Below are positions 36,827 through 44,832 of a stretch of 64,000 nt of DNA, piece after piece; positions within the stretch are counted from its first letter, which is position 1, and every line of letters starts with the position of its first letter. The notes beneath the pieces are model-generated. The model had not been told where the DNA came from. It saw nothing but the letters and a program-made list of their open reading frames with translations, and did not search any database. Location of the stretch: the NCBI RefSeq assembly GCF_947169445.1, contig NZ_CAMVPU010000004.1, forward strand, positions 1 to 64,000, in the 5' to 3' direction. The translations under genes were made by a program, and so were the position numbers. Source of the DNA: an uncultured Butyrivibrio sp. Its GTDB lineage: Bacteria > Bacillota > Clostridia > Lachnospirales > Lachnospiraceae.

Positions 36827-38110
36827 ATGAAAGAAAATATAAAAGAATTTACTCCATCAACAGAAGTCAAGAAAACCTTGCCGCTTATAGCATCCTTAAA
36901 GCGAATTGCCCAGACTGAATACGGTGTTGATCTTGGATTCTTTGATTACCAGAATAACTTCCCGGGCACTGAGCCAAAGTCCGGGTTATATGCCGTTGTC
37001 GTGCCTGACGTACATACTTTAGGTGTGCTCATGGACGGAACAGTGGATCTCAGAGGAGTCCTTCTTGATAATGCTGAGCGCCATCCCAATGAAATTCCAT
37101 GCTATTACAACAGTACATATCTCGGCGACATAAGCCCTCAGAATATGTATGAAAAGACCAGACAGATTGAAAAAGCTATCAGAAATATCTCCTGCGCAAA
37201 GTACGCTTTTCAGGAGTTTGGCTATGATCTGCCCCGCACACTGCAGCAGATAACCATAGACAAGTTTTCCAGGTATGATAATATCCGCCGGGCACAGGAT
37301 CTAAGACCTGAAGTAAGATCCCAGTACGAGCAGGTTATGAAAGATGCTGTTACATATGCGGACAGTATCTATAATAAAGAAAGATCTCAGTATGAACAGC
37401 TTATGAGACCTGCTCCAAAGTGGCAGGATAATCTGGTTGAGCATGACTACTTTGAAAAGAACCACATAATCCAGGTAAATGAAGTTGTCAGCGAGGATTT
37501 CTGGGAATATCTCAAGGAAAGAATGCCTGAGAGTCCGGGCTTCCATATATGGAAAGATAAGAAACCGAGCCTTGTTCTTAAGGATAATTCTGATGCAAAA
37601 GGAATTATGGGTATCAATATCTGGAGCAAGCAGAAAGGCTACAAAGAATTTAACGTTTCCTTTGCCCAGGGCCAGCAGGACTTTTTTTATACTTGGCTCC
37701 TTGATTACCAGCACAGGAATCTTACATACTGCCATACACAGGAGCAGCTGCTTGAGGGTGGTAAACAGCTTACATCATTTGCCATGCCAAGCGAGGATGT
37801 TGCTATGTGGGATGCGTACTGCGCTACAAACAGTGTAAAGTATTGCATCAACCATGGGCTTTTTGGACATAACACCCCCGAAACAATCAGGAATCCTATT
37901 GTGGGAATAAGACAGGAAGATACATCCAAGGCCAGCGCCATTTTAAAAAGAATGGCAGAGGACAGGCTGAGTGAACCGGTATACTCTAAAGACCGGATCC
38001 AGGAACTTGATAAGATGAAGAGAAAATCAGTTGTAAACCCATATCTGCGGTTAATGAATATCCAGGCAAGAACTGATGTCTGGCTTGATGAGCTGAGAGC
38101 GGCGAGATAA
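36827..38110 (+). CDS. Conserved hypothetical cytosolic protein
   Basis: The 427-residue protein uses the ATG at 36827, 10 nt after TAGGAG; a TTG two codons earlier is less likely. No signal peptide, membrane helix or nucleotide-binding motif is seen. A helical middle section carries a repeated 'RSQYEQVM' / 'RSQYEQLM' motif (residues about 165-200). The C-terminal half has a mixed fold ('MGINIWSKQKGYKEFNVSFAQG'). It has its own promoter and terminator within the transfer region. Function unknown; absence of relaxase signatures (three-histidine cluster, catalytic tyrosine motif) was specifically looked for. Confidence 0.7.
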   Translation: MKENIKEFTPSTEVKKTLPLIASLKRIAQTEYGVDLGFFDYQNNFPGTEPKSGLYAVVVPDVHTLGVLMDGTVDLRGVLLDNAERHPNEIPCYYNSTYLGDISPQNMYEKTRQIEKAIRNISCAKYAFQEFGYDLPRTLQQITIDKFSRYDNIRRAQDLRPEVRSQYEQVMKDAVTYADSIYNKERSQYEQLMRPAPKWQDNLVEHDYFEKNHIIQVNEVVSEDFWEYLKERMPESPGFHIWKDKKPSLVLKDNSDAKGIMGINIWSKQKGYKEFNVSFAQGQQDFFYTWLLDYQHRNLTYCHTQEQLLEGGKQLTSFAMPSEDVAMWDAYCATNSVKYCINHGLFGHNTPETIRNPIVGIRQEDTSKASAILKRMAEDRLSEPVYSKDRIQELDKMKRKSVVNPYLRLMNIQARTDVWLDELRAAR

Positions 38111-38116
38111 TAAGAG

Positions 38117-38149
38117 GAGCCTTTCCAATAGCGGAAGGGCTCTTATTTT
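38117..38149 (+). terminator. Terminator after the 36827 gene
   Basis: GAGCCTTTCC and GGAAGGGCTC form a 10-bp stem with one wobble pair, followed by TTATTTT. Confidence 0.88.
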
Positions 38150-38150
38150 G

Positions 38151-38182
38151 TGCAAGAAAGCCGCTCAGAGTTCGTAATATCC
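38151..38182 (+). promoter_or_regulatory. Element-specific promoter, copy 16 (last copy)
   Basis: GTGCAAGAAAG, 14 nt, TAATAT in AGTTCGTAATATCC. No further copy is seen to the end of the window. Confidence 0.78.
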
Positions 38183-38212
38183 TTAGGGAAAGTCCCAGAA
38201 AGGCTTAGAAAC

Positions 38213-38611
38213 ATGAAACAGAAGATGATCTTATTATCTAACAGGATACTGGATGTCGTAGGTGTTATCGCTCTGGTCCTGGTTGCATCATTTATATCAA
38301 CCTGGCTGCTTACTGGCAAACCTTCGTTTTTCGGATACAGGGTCATGCATGTGGTCTCTGCAAGTATGGAACCAACAATAATGACCGGTGATTTTGTCTT
38401 AACCAAGACTGTAGATGCCCAGGATGTTCAGCTCGGCGATATCGTCACTTACAGGAAGGCGGATGAATCCGGAAAGCTTACTCACTACACTGTAATCCAC
38501 AGGATAGTAGAAGAGCAGAACGGGCAATATATCTTTAAAGGCGATAATAATGACTTTTATGATGCGCCAGTAAATCCTGATCAGATAACATACAAGGTCA
38601 TCTTGTACTAA
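38213..38611 (+). CDS. sipW: Signal peptidase I, SipW/ER type
   Basis: The 132-residue protein uses the ATG at 38213 behind AGAAAGG. An N-terminal membrane helix (about 13-33) precedes 'HVVSASMEPTIMTGDFVL', with the catalytic serine of the S26 family, and 'YTVIHRIVE', where histidine replaces the lysine of standard bacterial type I peptidases. The Ser-His pair and small size define the SipW/Sec11-like branch. These enzymes cleave particular exported proteins, for example matrix proteins in Bacillus. Here the likely clients are the element's own secreted proteins (adhesin, 35253 and 38628 proteins), which is inferred from location. It is followed after 16 nt by the SleB-like gene. Confidence 0.92.
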   Translation: MKQKMILLSNRILDVVGVIALVLVASFISTWLLTGKPSFFGYRVMHVVSASMEPTIMTGDFVLTKTVDAQDVQLGDIVTYRKADESGKLTHYTVIHRIVEEQNGQYIFKGDNNDFYDAPVNPDQITYKVILY

Positions 38612-38627
38612 GGAAAGCGAGGTAATC

Positions 38628-39350
38628 ATGCTTAAGAAACATTTTATTCAGGCACTTGCGCTGGCAGGTTTTGCAGCTGCAATGTTGCCTATGGCAGTAC
38701 ATGCTGATGCAACTACCGATCCGGTAGAAGAAGATATCATTTATGAAGAAACAATGGACGAGGAAGTGATAGATGACGGCCCAGCAGTTATCTATGATGA
38801 AGATGAAGTAATCTATGAAGCACCAGCAGATCAAGAAACAGTTGTCTATGAAGATTCCTATGTATCATATGAAGATACGGTATCAATCTTCGATGATGAC
38901 TATGATGTATCTTTTTTCGAAATGGCAGAAGAAGAGAGTATTTTTTCAGATTATCAGGTAAGATCTGGCGAGATAGAGCTTCTTGCCCGTCTGATCCATC
39001 ATGAAGCTGGTAATCAGCCCAAGGCTGGCAAAATAGCTGTGGGAGAGGTAGTGATGAACAGGGTTAAATCAGACCTGTTCAAAGAAAATACCATTGAGAG
39101 TGTGATCTATGCACCAGGGCAGTTTGCTGAGAATTATGAAATAGCCTACATGAAGCCATCAGATGAAGAATATGCGATAGCAAGAGGCGTAGTTAATGGG
39201 AGTATGAAAGTCTTTGATAATGAAAACGTCTTATTCTTCAAAAATCCAACTATCACTTCCGGCGGCAGGTATGATTCTGATGACATCGTCAACTGGGGCA
39301 AATACCAGTGGTACAGTTTCATCGGCGGGCATGCCTTTTATTCAGTATAA
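38628..39350 (+). CDS. Secreted cell-wall hydrolase, SleB type
   Basis: The 240-residue protein starts behind AAGCGAGG. A signal peptide (1-26, ending 'AVHADATT') is followed by an acidic, tyrosine-containing low-complexity stretch ('DDGPAVIYDEDEVIYEAPA'), then the hydrolase_2/SleB domain from about 115: 'LLARLIHHEAGNQPKAGKIA' with the catalytic glutamate, then 'EVVMNRV', 'ESVIYAPGQF', and 'NVLFFKNP'. This family cuts peptidoglycan glycan strands and is known from spore cortex lysis and other wall remodelling. With the P60 protein it gives the element two wall-cutting activities (glycan and peptide). It shares a transcript with the signal peptidase. Confidence 0.92.
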   Translation: MLKKHFIQALALAGFAAAMLPMAVHADATTDPVEEDIIYEETMDEEVIDDGPAVIYDEDEVIYEAPADQETVVYEDSYVSYEDTVSIFDDDYDVSFFEMAEEESIFSDYQVRSGEIELLARLIHHEAGNQPKAGKIAVGEVVMNRVKSDLFKENTIESVIYAPGQFAENYEIAYMKPSDEEYAIARGVVNGSMKVFDNENVLFFKNPTITSGGRYDSDDIVNWGKYQWYSFIGGHAFYSV

Positions 39351-39365
39351 GGGCAAAATAATAGA

Positions 39366-39400
39366 CTGTGCAGCTTACCATCGGCTGCACAGCCTTTTTT
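39366..39400. terminator. Bidirectional terminator between convergent genes
   Basis: CTGTGCAGC (39366) and GCTGCACAG (39384) form a 9-bp stem with a T-run on the + strand; it ends the regulon and faces the XRE gene at 39402. Confidence 0.88.
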
Positions 39401-39401
39401 A

Positions 39402-40076
39402 TTATTCGTCATATTTTTTCATTAAACTATCCAGTTCATCTGGTACAGGCAAAGGAGTAAGGTTATATGGAAGCTCAAACGTATCTTGCAGAGCTAATTC
39501 CAGTTTGTTTACCATTCTTGTGAGCCATCTGTTATACTCTATGCTGTCCATTTCCATAACATAATTTTTATATTCAACTCTTATGATGACCTCACACTGT
39601 CCCGGGTGTGCTCTTATGATCTCTTCCAGCTCCATGATGTCAATCCCAGAGTGGTTTTCGTCAGAAACCGGATACCAGATAAGATTATCATGCTGCAGAT
39701 ACTCTATATTGTTTGCATGATCGTAAAAATACTTCTCGGTAGTAATGCCAAGTGCCTCTAAGGTTTTTTCAATTGCACCACATTTCATGGCCCGGGCACT
39801 TTTGGTTATCTCTTCTTCTGTATCATCTTCAAGCCAGTCGATCACCCTCTGTGGGGAATCATCGTCAATCTCACAATTCAGGTACGCAAGATTGGTATCA
39901 AGGAGCTTTGCTGCTTTAAACAGAAAATTTTCTGACATTTTCCTTTTATCATTCAGATACTTAGAAAGAGTAGGTCTGTCAATTTCCGCCAGATTCGCAA
40001 ACTCGCTCTCTGTAATACCAGCATTTCTGATACAACTTCTTAGCCGCTGACCAGGGCTTACTTCTAATTTTCCCAT
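39402..40076 (-). CDS. XRE-family repressor divergent from the sigma-factor gene
   Basis: The 224-residue protein starts MGKLEVSPGQRL behind GGAGA. The HTH domain spans about 8-65 ('LRSCIRNAGITESEFANLAEIDRPTLSKYLNDKRKMSENFLFKAAKLL'). A C-terminal domain of about 150 residues follows, without a serine-lysine LexA-type protease pattern. Its promoter is clear on the - strand: TTGTCA, 17 nt, TATACT (plus-strand 40155 to 40127). The -35 lies in the perfect palindrome GTTGTCA-TTT-TGACAAC, the likely operator for autorepression. Lying between the regulon and a divergent sigma factor, it is the probable master repressor of transfer. Confidence 0.85.
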   Translation of the reverse strand: MGKLEVSPGQRLRSCIRNAGITESEFANLAEIDRPTLSKYLNDKRKMSENFLFKAAKLLDTNLAYLNCEIDDDSPQRVIDWLEDDTEEEITKSARAMKCGAIEKTLEALGITTEKYFYDHANNIEYLQHDNLIWYPVSDENHSGIDIMELEEIIRAHPGQCEVIIRVEYKNYVMEMDSIEYNRWLTRMVNKLELALQDTFELPYNLTPLPVPDELDSLMKKYDE

Positions 40077-40126
40077 AATTATTCTCCAATATACTATGCC
40101 TACATCTATATCACCGCCACAAATCC

Positions 40127-40156
40127 AGTATACTACAAAGTTGTCATTTTGACAAC
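40127..40156 (-). promoter_or_regulatory. Promoter and palindromic operator of the XRE repressor
   Basis: The -35 TTGTCA and -10 TATACT are separated by 17 nt on the - strand. The palindrome GTTGTCA-TTT-TGACAAC (40140-40156) covers the -35. A further TTGACA at 40229 may be a second half-site. Confidence 0.75.
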
Positions 40157-40380
40157 ATTTATTTTGTATTTGTTGCGTTTTGTACAACATGCCAGCACGT
40201 TTATGTTTTTGATGTCTAGTGATTACAGTTGACAAAATAGAAACTTGATAGGCATGGAAAATTATATGAAAATTCCCTCAAAAAGTGCTTGAATTATGTG
40301 GTATTATAATGTATAGTAGTCATGGCAGTAAGAAACGCGCCTTACAATTTTAGTTTATAAAAAGTTAATATTTCTACGTA

Positions 40381-40409
40381 TTGAAAACTTTATTACTGTG
40401 CGTTATACT
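40381..40409 (+). promoter_or_regulatory. SigA-type promoter of the sigma-factor gene
   Basis: TTGAAA (40381-40386), 17 nt, TATACT (40404-40409). It predicts a leader of about 170 nt. An upstream extended -10 (TGGTATTAT at 40299) may be an extra start. Confidence 0.7.
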
Positions 40410-40449
40410 GTGAATATAAGAAAAAGCAAGTTAGGCTTAATAGCACAGA

Positions 40450-40570
40450 AGCAGATGTAACACTGATCATAGCCCCCGCCAAGAGATTATGACCGGCACA
40501 TCTGCTCCCTGGACATAAGTCCTAATACAATCCCCCGCCAACCAATGATGCCGGCACGACATCGCATTAG
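40450..40570 (+). promoter_or_regulatory. Tandem structured leader elements before the sigma-factor gene
   Basis: Two copies of a motif, CCCCCGCCAA-(10-11 nt)-CCGGCAC, lie at 40473-40499 and 40532-40557. The first is enclosed by the perfect 9-bp helix AGCAGATGT (40450)/ACATCTGCT (40498); the second by a weaker CTAAT/ATTAG helix (40522/40566). The second helix ends just before the ribosome site AAAGGAG. It matches no riboswitch class I can name. Tandem aptamers or protein-binding hairpins controlling sigma-factor translation fit best. Confidence 0.55.
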
Positions 40571-40588
40571 TAAAAGGAGAATCGTACT

Positions 40589-41734
40589 ATGCATACATCA
40601 AGTTTATCAGTAACCATCGTAAGTATCAAGACAGGAAAATCAGGAAAATGTACAAGCAAACAGATTGTCAACGTATCTAAAGTTCTTCAGAAGGTTGCCG
40701 GAAAAGAAAATCCGCAGCTGTCTGAATCTTATCTCAGAGCCTTTGCAAAACACTCCGGGCTCGAATTCATGAATCTCGTTCACGTAGCACTTAATGCTGG
40801 TATCTCAGTTACAATGACTGACCCTATTATTGGGATGAACCCCGGCGACAATGTTTCAGCCGAGCAGGAAGCACTATTATACTGGCTCATCCGCGACAAA
40901 GAAAGCAGTAATGACACTAGAGAATGGGCTAAGAATGTCATAATGGCATACTTCGTCAAGGGACATATGGCTCACCTTCAGATTCAGCAGACGCACCTTA
41001 CCGGATACAGCCGCCAGAACCCCGGATTTGACTATGATGATTTAACATCCATCGTCTATATGGGCTATTGGAAGGCAATCAAAGACGGAACGTTCAACCC
41101 TTTGACTGGAGGAAGGCTTATCAGCTATCTTTCTGTAAGAGGCATTGGCGCTCTGCAGGATGCTATCAACAAGAGCGATGATTATATCGATCGCCACGGT
41201 CTTTCAGCTAACGAGAACAAAGCCATCAGACTTGCTCTTGAGGCCAGAAAAGCTGGAAAAACTCCCGATGTAGAATATATCGCTGACAAAGTCGGCCTTA
41301 TTGAAAGCACAGTAAGGTCAATCATAGATTCAGACCTCACCATTCCCACCAACGTATCCTGGATAGATCTCGTTGCAACAGATGAGAGTGAAGACGCCAA
41401 TACACTGGAGAGCAAAGCCATTAACATGACCGTTGGCAGCGCGGAATGCTCAGAGACCGAAAATACAGCTGAGCAAAACGACATCAAAGCAAAGTTGGAT
41501 TACATCATAGACAATTGTATCACAGCAGAGCAGAAAGAGATCGTCACATGCCTCTTTAACATGGATAAGTACGCTGATGATCCTGAATATAACATCACAA
41601 CAGCATGTAAGAAGCTTGGCATTAACCGCAGACGTTTCCAGACAGAGAAGCAGAAAGCATTCGATAAGATCCAGATTGCTCTTGGGATGCTCTACGACAT
41701 TGATGAGAATACCGCATTTGGAATGCTCGCATGA
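40589..41734 (+). CDS. Divergent sigma-70 family RNA polymerase sigma factor
   Basis: The 381-residue protein starts behind AAAAGGAGAATC. The first 110 residues are unassigned. Region 2 lies at about 148-195 ('FDYDDLTSIVYMGYWKAIKDG' then 'GRLISYLSVRGIGALQDAI'), matching the core-binding and -10 recognition helices. Region 3 is at about 207-250 ('EARKAGKTPDVEYIADKVGL'). After an acidic linker, region 4 ('ITAEQKEIVTCLF', 'NITTACKKLGINRRRFQTEKQKAF') ends the protein as a HTH -35 binder. It is not a normal SigA, and no anti-sigma gene is adjacent. It is the obvious candidate to read the 16 CGTAATATCC promoters upstream. It is itself expressed from a SigA-type promoter. Confidence 0.85.
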   Translation: MHTSSLSVTIVSIKTGKSGKCTSKQIVNVSKVLQKVAGKENPQLSESYLRAFAKHSGLEFMNLVHVALNAGISVTMTDPIIGMNPGDNVSAEQEALLYWLIRDKESSNDTREWAKNVIMAYFVKGHMAHLQIQQTHLTGYSRQNPGFDYDDLTSIVYMGYWKAIKDGTFNPLTGGRLISYLSVRGIGALQDAINKSDDYIDRHGLSANENKAIRLALEARKAGKTPDVEYIADKVGLIESTVRSIIDSDLTIPTNVSWIDLVATDESEDANTLESKAINMTVGSAECSETENTAEQNDIKAKLDYIIDNCITAEQKEIVTCLFNMDKYADDPEYNITTACKKLGINRRRFQTEKQKAFDKIQIALGMLYDIDENTAFGMLA

Positions 41735-41793
41735 TTTTCATAAATAGTGCAAACATATCACAATCCACAAAGATTTCTGATGGAAACATTACC

Positions 41794-41826
41794 ATAAAAG
41801 CCTTGCTTATGCAGGGCTTTTATCTT
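41794..41826 (+). terminator. Terminator after the sigma-factor gene
   Basis: ATAAAAGCCTTGC and GCAGGGCTTTTAT form a 13-bp stem with one wobble pair and a TTAT loop. Confidence 0.9.
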
Positions 41827-41853
41827 GCATAATATACTTTCTGGGCAGATAAT
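41825..41853 (+). promoter_or_regulatory. SigA-type promoter of the zinc-ribbon cluster
   Basis: TTGCAT, 17 nt, GATAAT. It is unlike the element-specific promoter and marks the change of regulon. Confidence 0.65.
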
Positions 41854-41898
41854 ATATTTATATAATTCCGTCAATTATGTCACGAAGGAGAGCAGTTC

Positions 41899-44817
41899 AT
41901 GAGATGTCCGAATCCCGAATGCGGAAAAGAAATAACTGATACTTCCCAGTATTGCAAGTACTGTGGCACAAAGATATTGCCCAAATCAGAGACAATCCCC
42001 CAAGAGCCTGACGATATTAATCCCGACCCAATAGATCCCTTTAAACCAAATGATGAATCTTCTTTTTTAGATATCATTCGCGAAAATAAAAGCATATTTA
42101 TAGGAGCTTGTATCGGGCTTGTGATTCTTATACTCCTTATCCTTAGCGTTCCTGTGCTCCTTAAGCCCAAGAAAACTACAGATATTGCTACAGAGAACGC
42201 TGCTGAGAGCACGTCCGAGCCCCAGAGCAATAGTAGTGATCCAATCGCAGAAGATGAGCCTATAAGTGTTGACACCTCAGATCTTTCGCATGTGATAGAA
42301 GGAATACAGTTTGACCGCGTTGACCTTTCTTTGCAAAAACATACACCTGGTCAGAAGGTACAAGGTCTTGACTGGGACGATACATTCTTTTACAGATTTG
42401 AAGATGTGGATATAACCAGTGATGATAATGATAATTATATTGCAAAGACCAAGATCACTGAATACTGTTTTGAAACAGACAGCGGCAGGCTGCTGTGTGA
42501 AGTATATTCAGATCCAGTAACTTCAGAAATATACAAGATTGTATCCATAGCAGGCCCAGATTCAGATGGTTTATTGGACATCACGGATTACTATTATCAA
42601 GATGGTAAGCCTTATTTTATCTTTGACAGAAAGGATTCACTTTATACCCCGACCTATGCAACGCTTGATAAGCCCGGCATGCGATATTATTTCATGAATG
42701 ATGTGCTTGTGCGGTCGCGCATGGTAGTCGAAGGAACTCTGAAAGTCAGCCAGACAAGCCTTGTTATGCAAAACAAAAAACAATATGAGGAATTTGACTA
42801 TTTCAAGGCTCCTGCTGCAGTAAAACAACAATATGATGCTTTCGAATCAGAATGGCTTAACAAAGCATATAACATCCTCGAAGCTGTACAGAACAGTTCT
42901 CATGCAGGGCAGATATCCGGAACAGTTGTGGATTTGCAGGGCAACCCCATAGATTCTGCAGAAATATACGTTCAGGATACCGCGGCGGAACAGATCATAT
43001 ATCACTGCAAGACTGATAGAGATGGCTCTTTCTCCGTGATGATCAACCGTGACCCAAAAGAGTACCGCATTTATGTGACCGGCGGAAATACTTTTAGGGA
43101 TAGCTACATCAATGCCATTACACCAAATGAGAATACAGTGTTTTACGATATTGGCGTAGTCATTCTCACTCCACAGGGCGAGAGCACCTGTAATGTTGTT
43201 TTGAATGTATATGATGGCGATCTGTATGACACATCGAATGCAAAAACACCAGGCATTCCATGCCATCTGCGTATCAGAAGAGGTTTTAACACAAAAGAGG
43301 GCGCCTGTGTGTTTGATGGGGACACAGATGCCAACGGAAGACTCGAAGCATCACTTGACCAGGACAATTACACGGTAGAAGCTACATGCAATGGTTATTC
43401 GACCGTCTATATCAACATTACTGTAATAAACAGCAATTTAGAAAAGTCATTGTATTTAGTGAAGGCTCCCGAACAGAATAAAGCAAAGGTTCTCATAACC
43501 TGGGACGGGGATATTGATCTGGATCTGACGATTTTCACTCCCTATCAGGGAACTTTTGGTAACATGGAGCACATAGGCGGTTACTCACTGCAAGATACTC
43601 ACGGCAATTACATTGCCGCAGATAATTCGCGTGGATGCGAGGTGGGCTATATAGATCTGGGCAAAGCGGGAGACTATAAAATATACGTTTCTGACTATAC
43701 TGATATCTTTGCTGGGCTGTATGGTGAGCAAAACCTGGCGGGCAGTAACGTAAGAATATATATATTCTATCCTGACGGGCGGATGGAAGTATGTGAGATT
43801 GACCGCACTGCTGGCGTTGTCTGGGAAGCGGTTAAAATATCCGGAATAAACTATGTCGCTTATAATCAAGTACATACAAGCCTGGGCGGCAAAACCTGGT
43901 GGATTGCAAACAAAACAGTGGTGTCAGCTCAGCAGAATACTGAGTATAAGACCGGCATGCAGATCACGGGAAGGCTTGGCGTGCGCTACAACTATGCGGA
44001 TCCCAATGTTGGAGGCTATGATTATAAGTACTATGTAATGTACTTTGATACGCCGGTCAAAATCTACCTTGAAGATATAGAAGGTCAGACAGTACTCGAT
44101 GAACTCAGTGAGATCGCTCTTAACACGAATTACGAAAGTGATATAGGCCTTGACTTAAGCGAAGGTCAGTATGTTACCGGTAAAATCACATCAGCTAATT
44201 ATACACCCCAGGGGCAGCCGCTGATAAGCTTGGATTCGATGACATTTATCCAGAATGACCTGCCAAAGGACAATGTTGTCGTCCCTGCTGAATATAAAAG
44301 TCTTCTGTCAGACTTATTAAAAGACAGGGAGATTGCCTATAATTTGGTCTATATTAATAATAATTCGACTCCCGAACTGGTTGTATTTGACCCTGAAATG
44401 TCTCACGCCAGTACGGCTGCAATTTATTCATATGATTATGGGAAGGTCTGCTGTTTGGGAACATTTGGTTCCTTTGGCGGCGATTTTACATACTACCCGA
44501 TGCAGAATCTTATCAGATCATATACCATGTATCAAGGATGGATATCAGAGGATCTGACCCAACTCAGAGGAAATGTAGTTCATATTCACAATTTTTCCTA
44601 TTACTATGAAGATATTTCACAATACGGGTACATAGTTATTGATTCTGATCTATTATCAGATTCCACAAACAGGTCTGAAGAGAAGCATCTAGGTCTGCAG
44701 GGTTATGCTTCTACACTGAAGGATATTTACAAGAACATAGATATCACAACCGCCCAGAGCGTTGGTATTGGGCACGGTATCAGAGCAAAAAGTATTAATG
44801 ATATTAAGTTTAACTAA
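41899..44817 (+). CDS. Zinc-ribbon membrane protein with large external domains
   Basis: The 972-residue protein starts behind AAGGAGA. Residues 1-26 form a zinc ribbon ('MRCPNPECGKEITDTSQYCK' then YCGTKI) in the cytosol; a membrane helix lies at 66-88. The external part has a carboxypeptidase-regulatory-like beta domain near 333-410 ('GQISGTVVDLQGNPIDSAEI'), a second such domain near 430-520, and a domain near 530-630 ('VLITWDGDIDLDLTIFTP') resembling the YfaP/DUF2135 family. The last third is a mixed domain. There is no enzymatic motif. It heads a cluster of proteins with nearly the same first 26 residues. A sensor or surface-binding role is possible. Confidence 0.82.
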   Translation: MRCPNPECGKEITDTSQYCKYCGTKILPKSETIPQEPDDINPDPIDPFKPNDESSFLDIIRENKSIFIGACIGLVILILLILSVPVLLKPKKTTDIATENAAESTSEPQSNSSDPIAEDEPISVDTSDLSHVIEGIQFDRVDLSLQKHTPGQKVQGLDWDDTFFYRFEDVDITSDDNDNYIAKTKITEYCFETDSGRLLCEVYSDPVTSEIYKIVSIAGPDSDGLLDITDYYYQDGKPYFIFDRKDSLYTPTYATLDKPGMRYYFMNDVLVRSRMVVEGTLKVSQTSLVMQNKKQYEEFDYFKAPAAVKQQYDAFESEWLNKAYNILEAVQNSSHAGQISGTVVDLQGNPIDSAEIYVQDTAAEQIIYHCKTDRDGSFSVMINRDPKEYRIYVTGGNTFRDSYINAITPNENTVFYDIGVVILTPQGESTCNVVLNVYDGDLYDTSNAKTPGIPCHLRIRRGFNTKEGACVFDGDTDANGRLEASLDQDNYTVEATCNGYSTVYINITVINSNLEKSLYLVKAPEQNKAKVLITWDGDIDLDLTIFTPYQGTFGNMEHIGGYSLQDTHGNYIAADNSRGCEVGYIDLGKAGDYKIYVSDYTDIFAGLYGEQNLAGSNVRIYIFYPDGRMEVCEIDRTAGVVWEAVKISGINYVAYNQVHTSLGGKTWWIANKTVVSAQQNTEYKTGMQITGRLGVRYNYADPNVGGYDYKYYVMYFDTPVKIYLEDIEGQTVLDELSEIALNTNYESDIGLDLSEGQYVTGKITSANYTPQGQPLISLDSMTFIQNDLPKDNVVVPAEYKSLLSDLLKDREIAYNLVYINNNSTPELVVFDPEMSHASTAAIYSYDYGKVCCLGTFGSFGGDFTYYPMQNLIRSYTMYQGWISEDLTQLRGNVVHIHNFSYYYEDISQYGYIVIDSDLLSDSTNRSEEKHLGLQGYASTLKDIYKNIDITTAQSVGIGHGIRAKSINDIKFN

Positions 44818-44832
44818 AGAGGAATACAAATA

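Noticed and set aside
40450..40570. Twister-type ribozyme or a known riboswitch in the sigma leader
   Set aside because: Some words (GCCAA, GCCGG) recall twister, but the conserved order and spacing are not met, and no known riboswitch core fits. Kept only as an unnamed repeated element.
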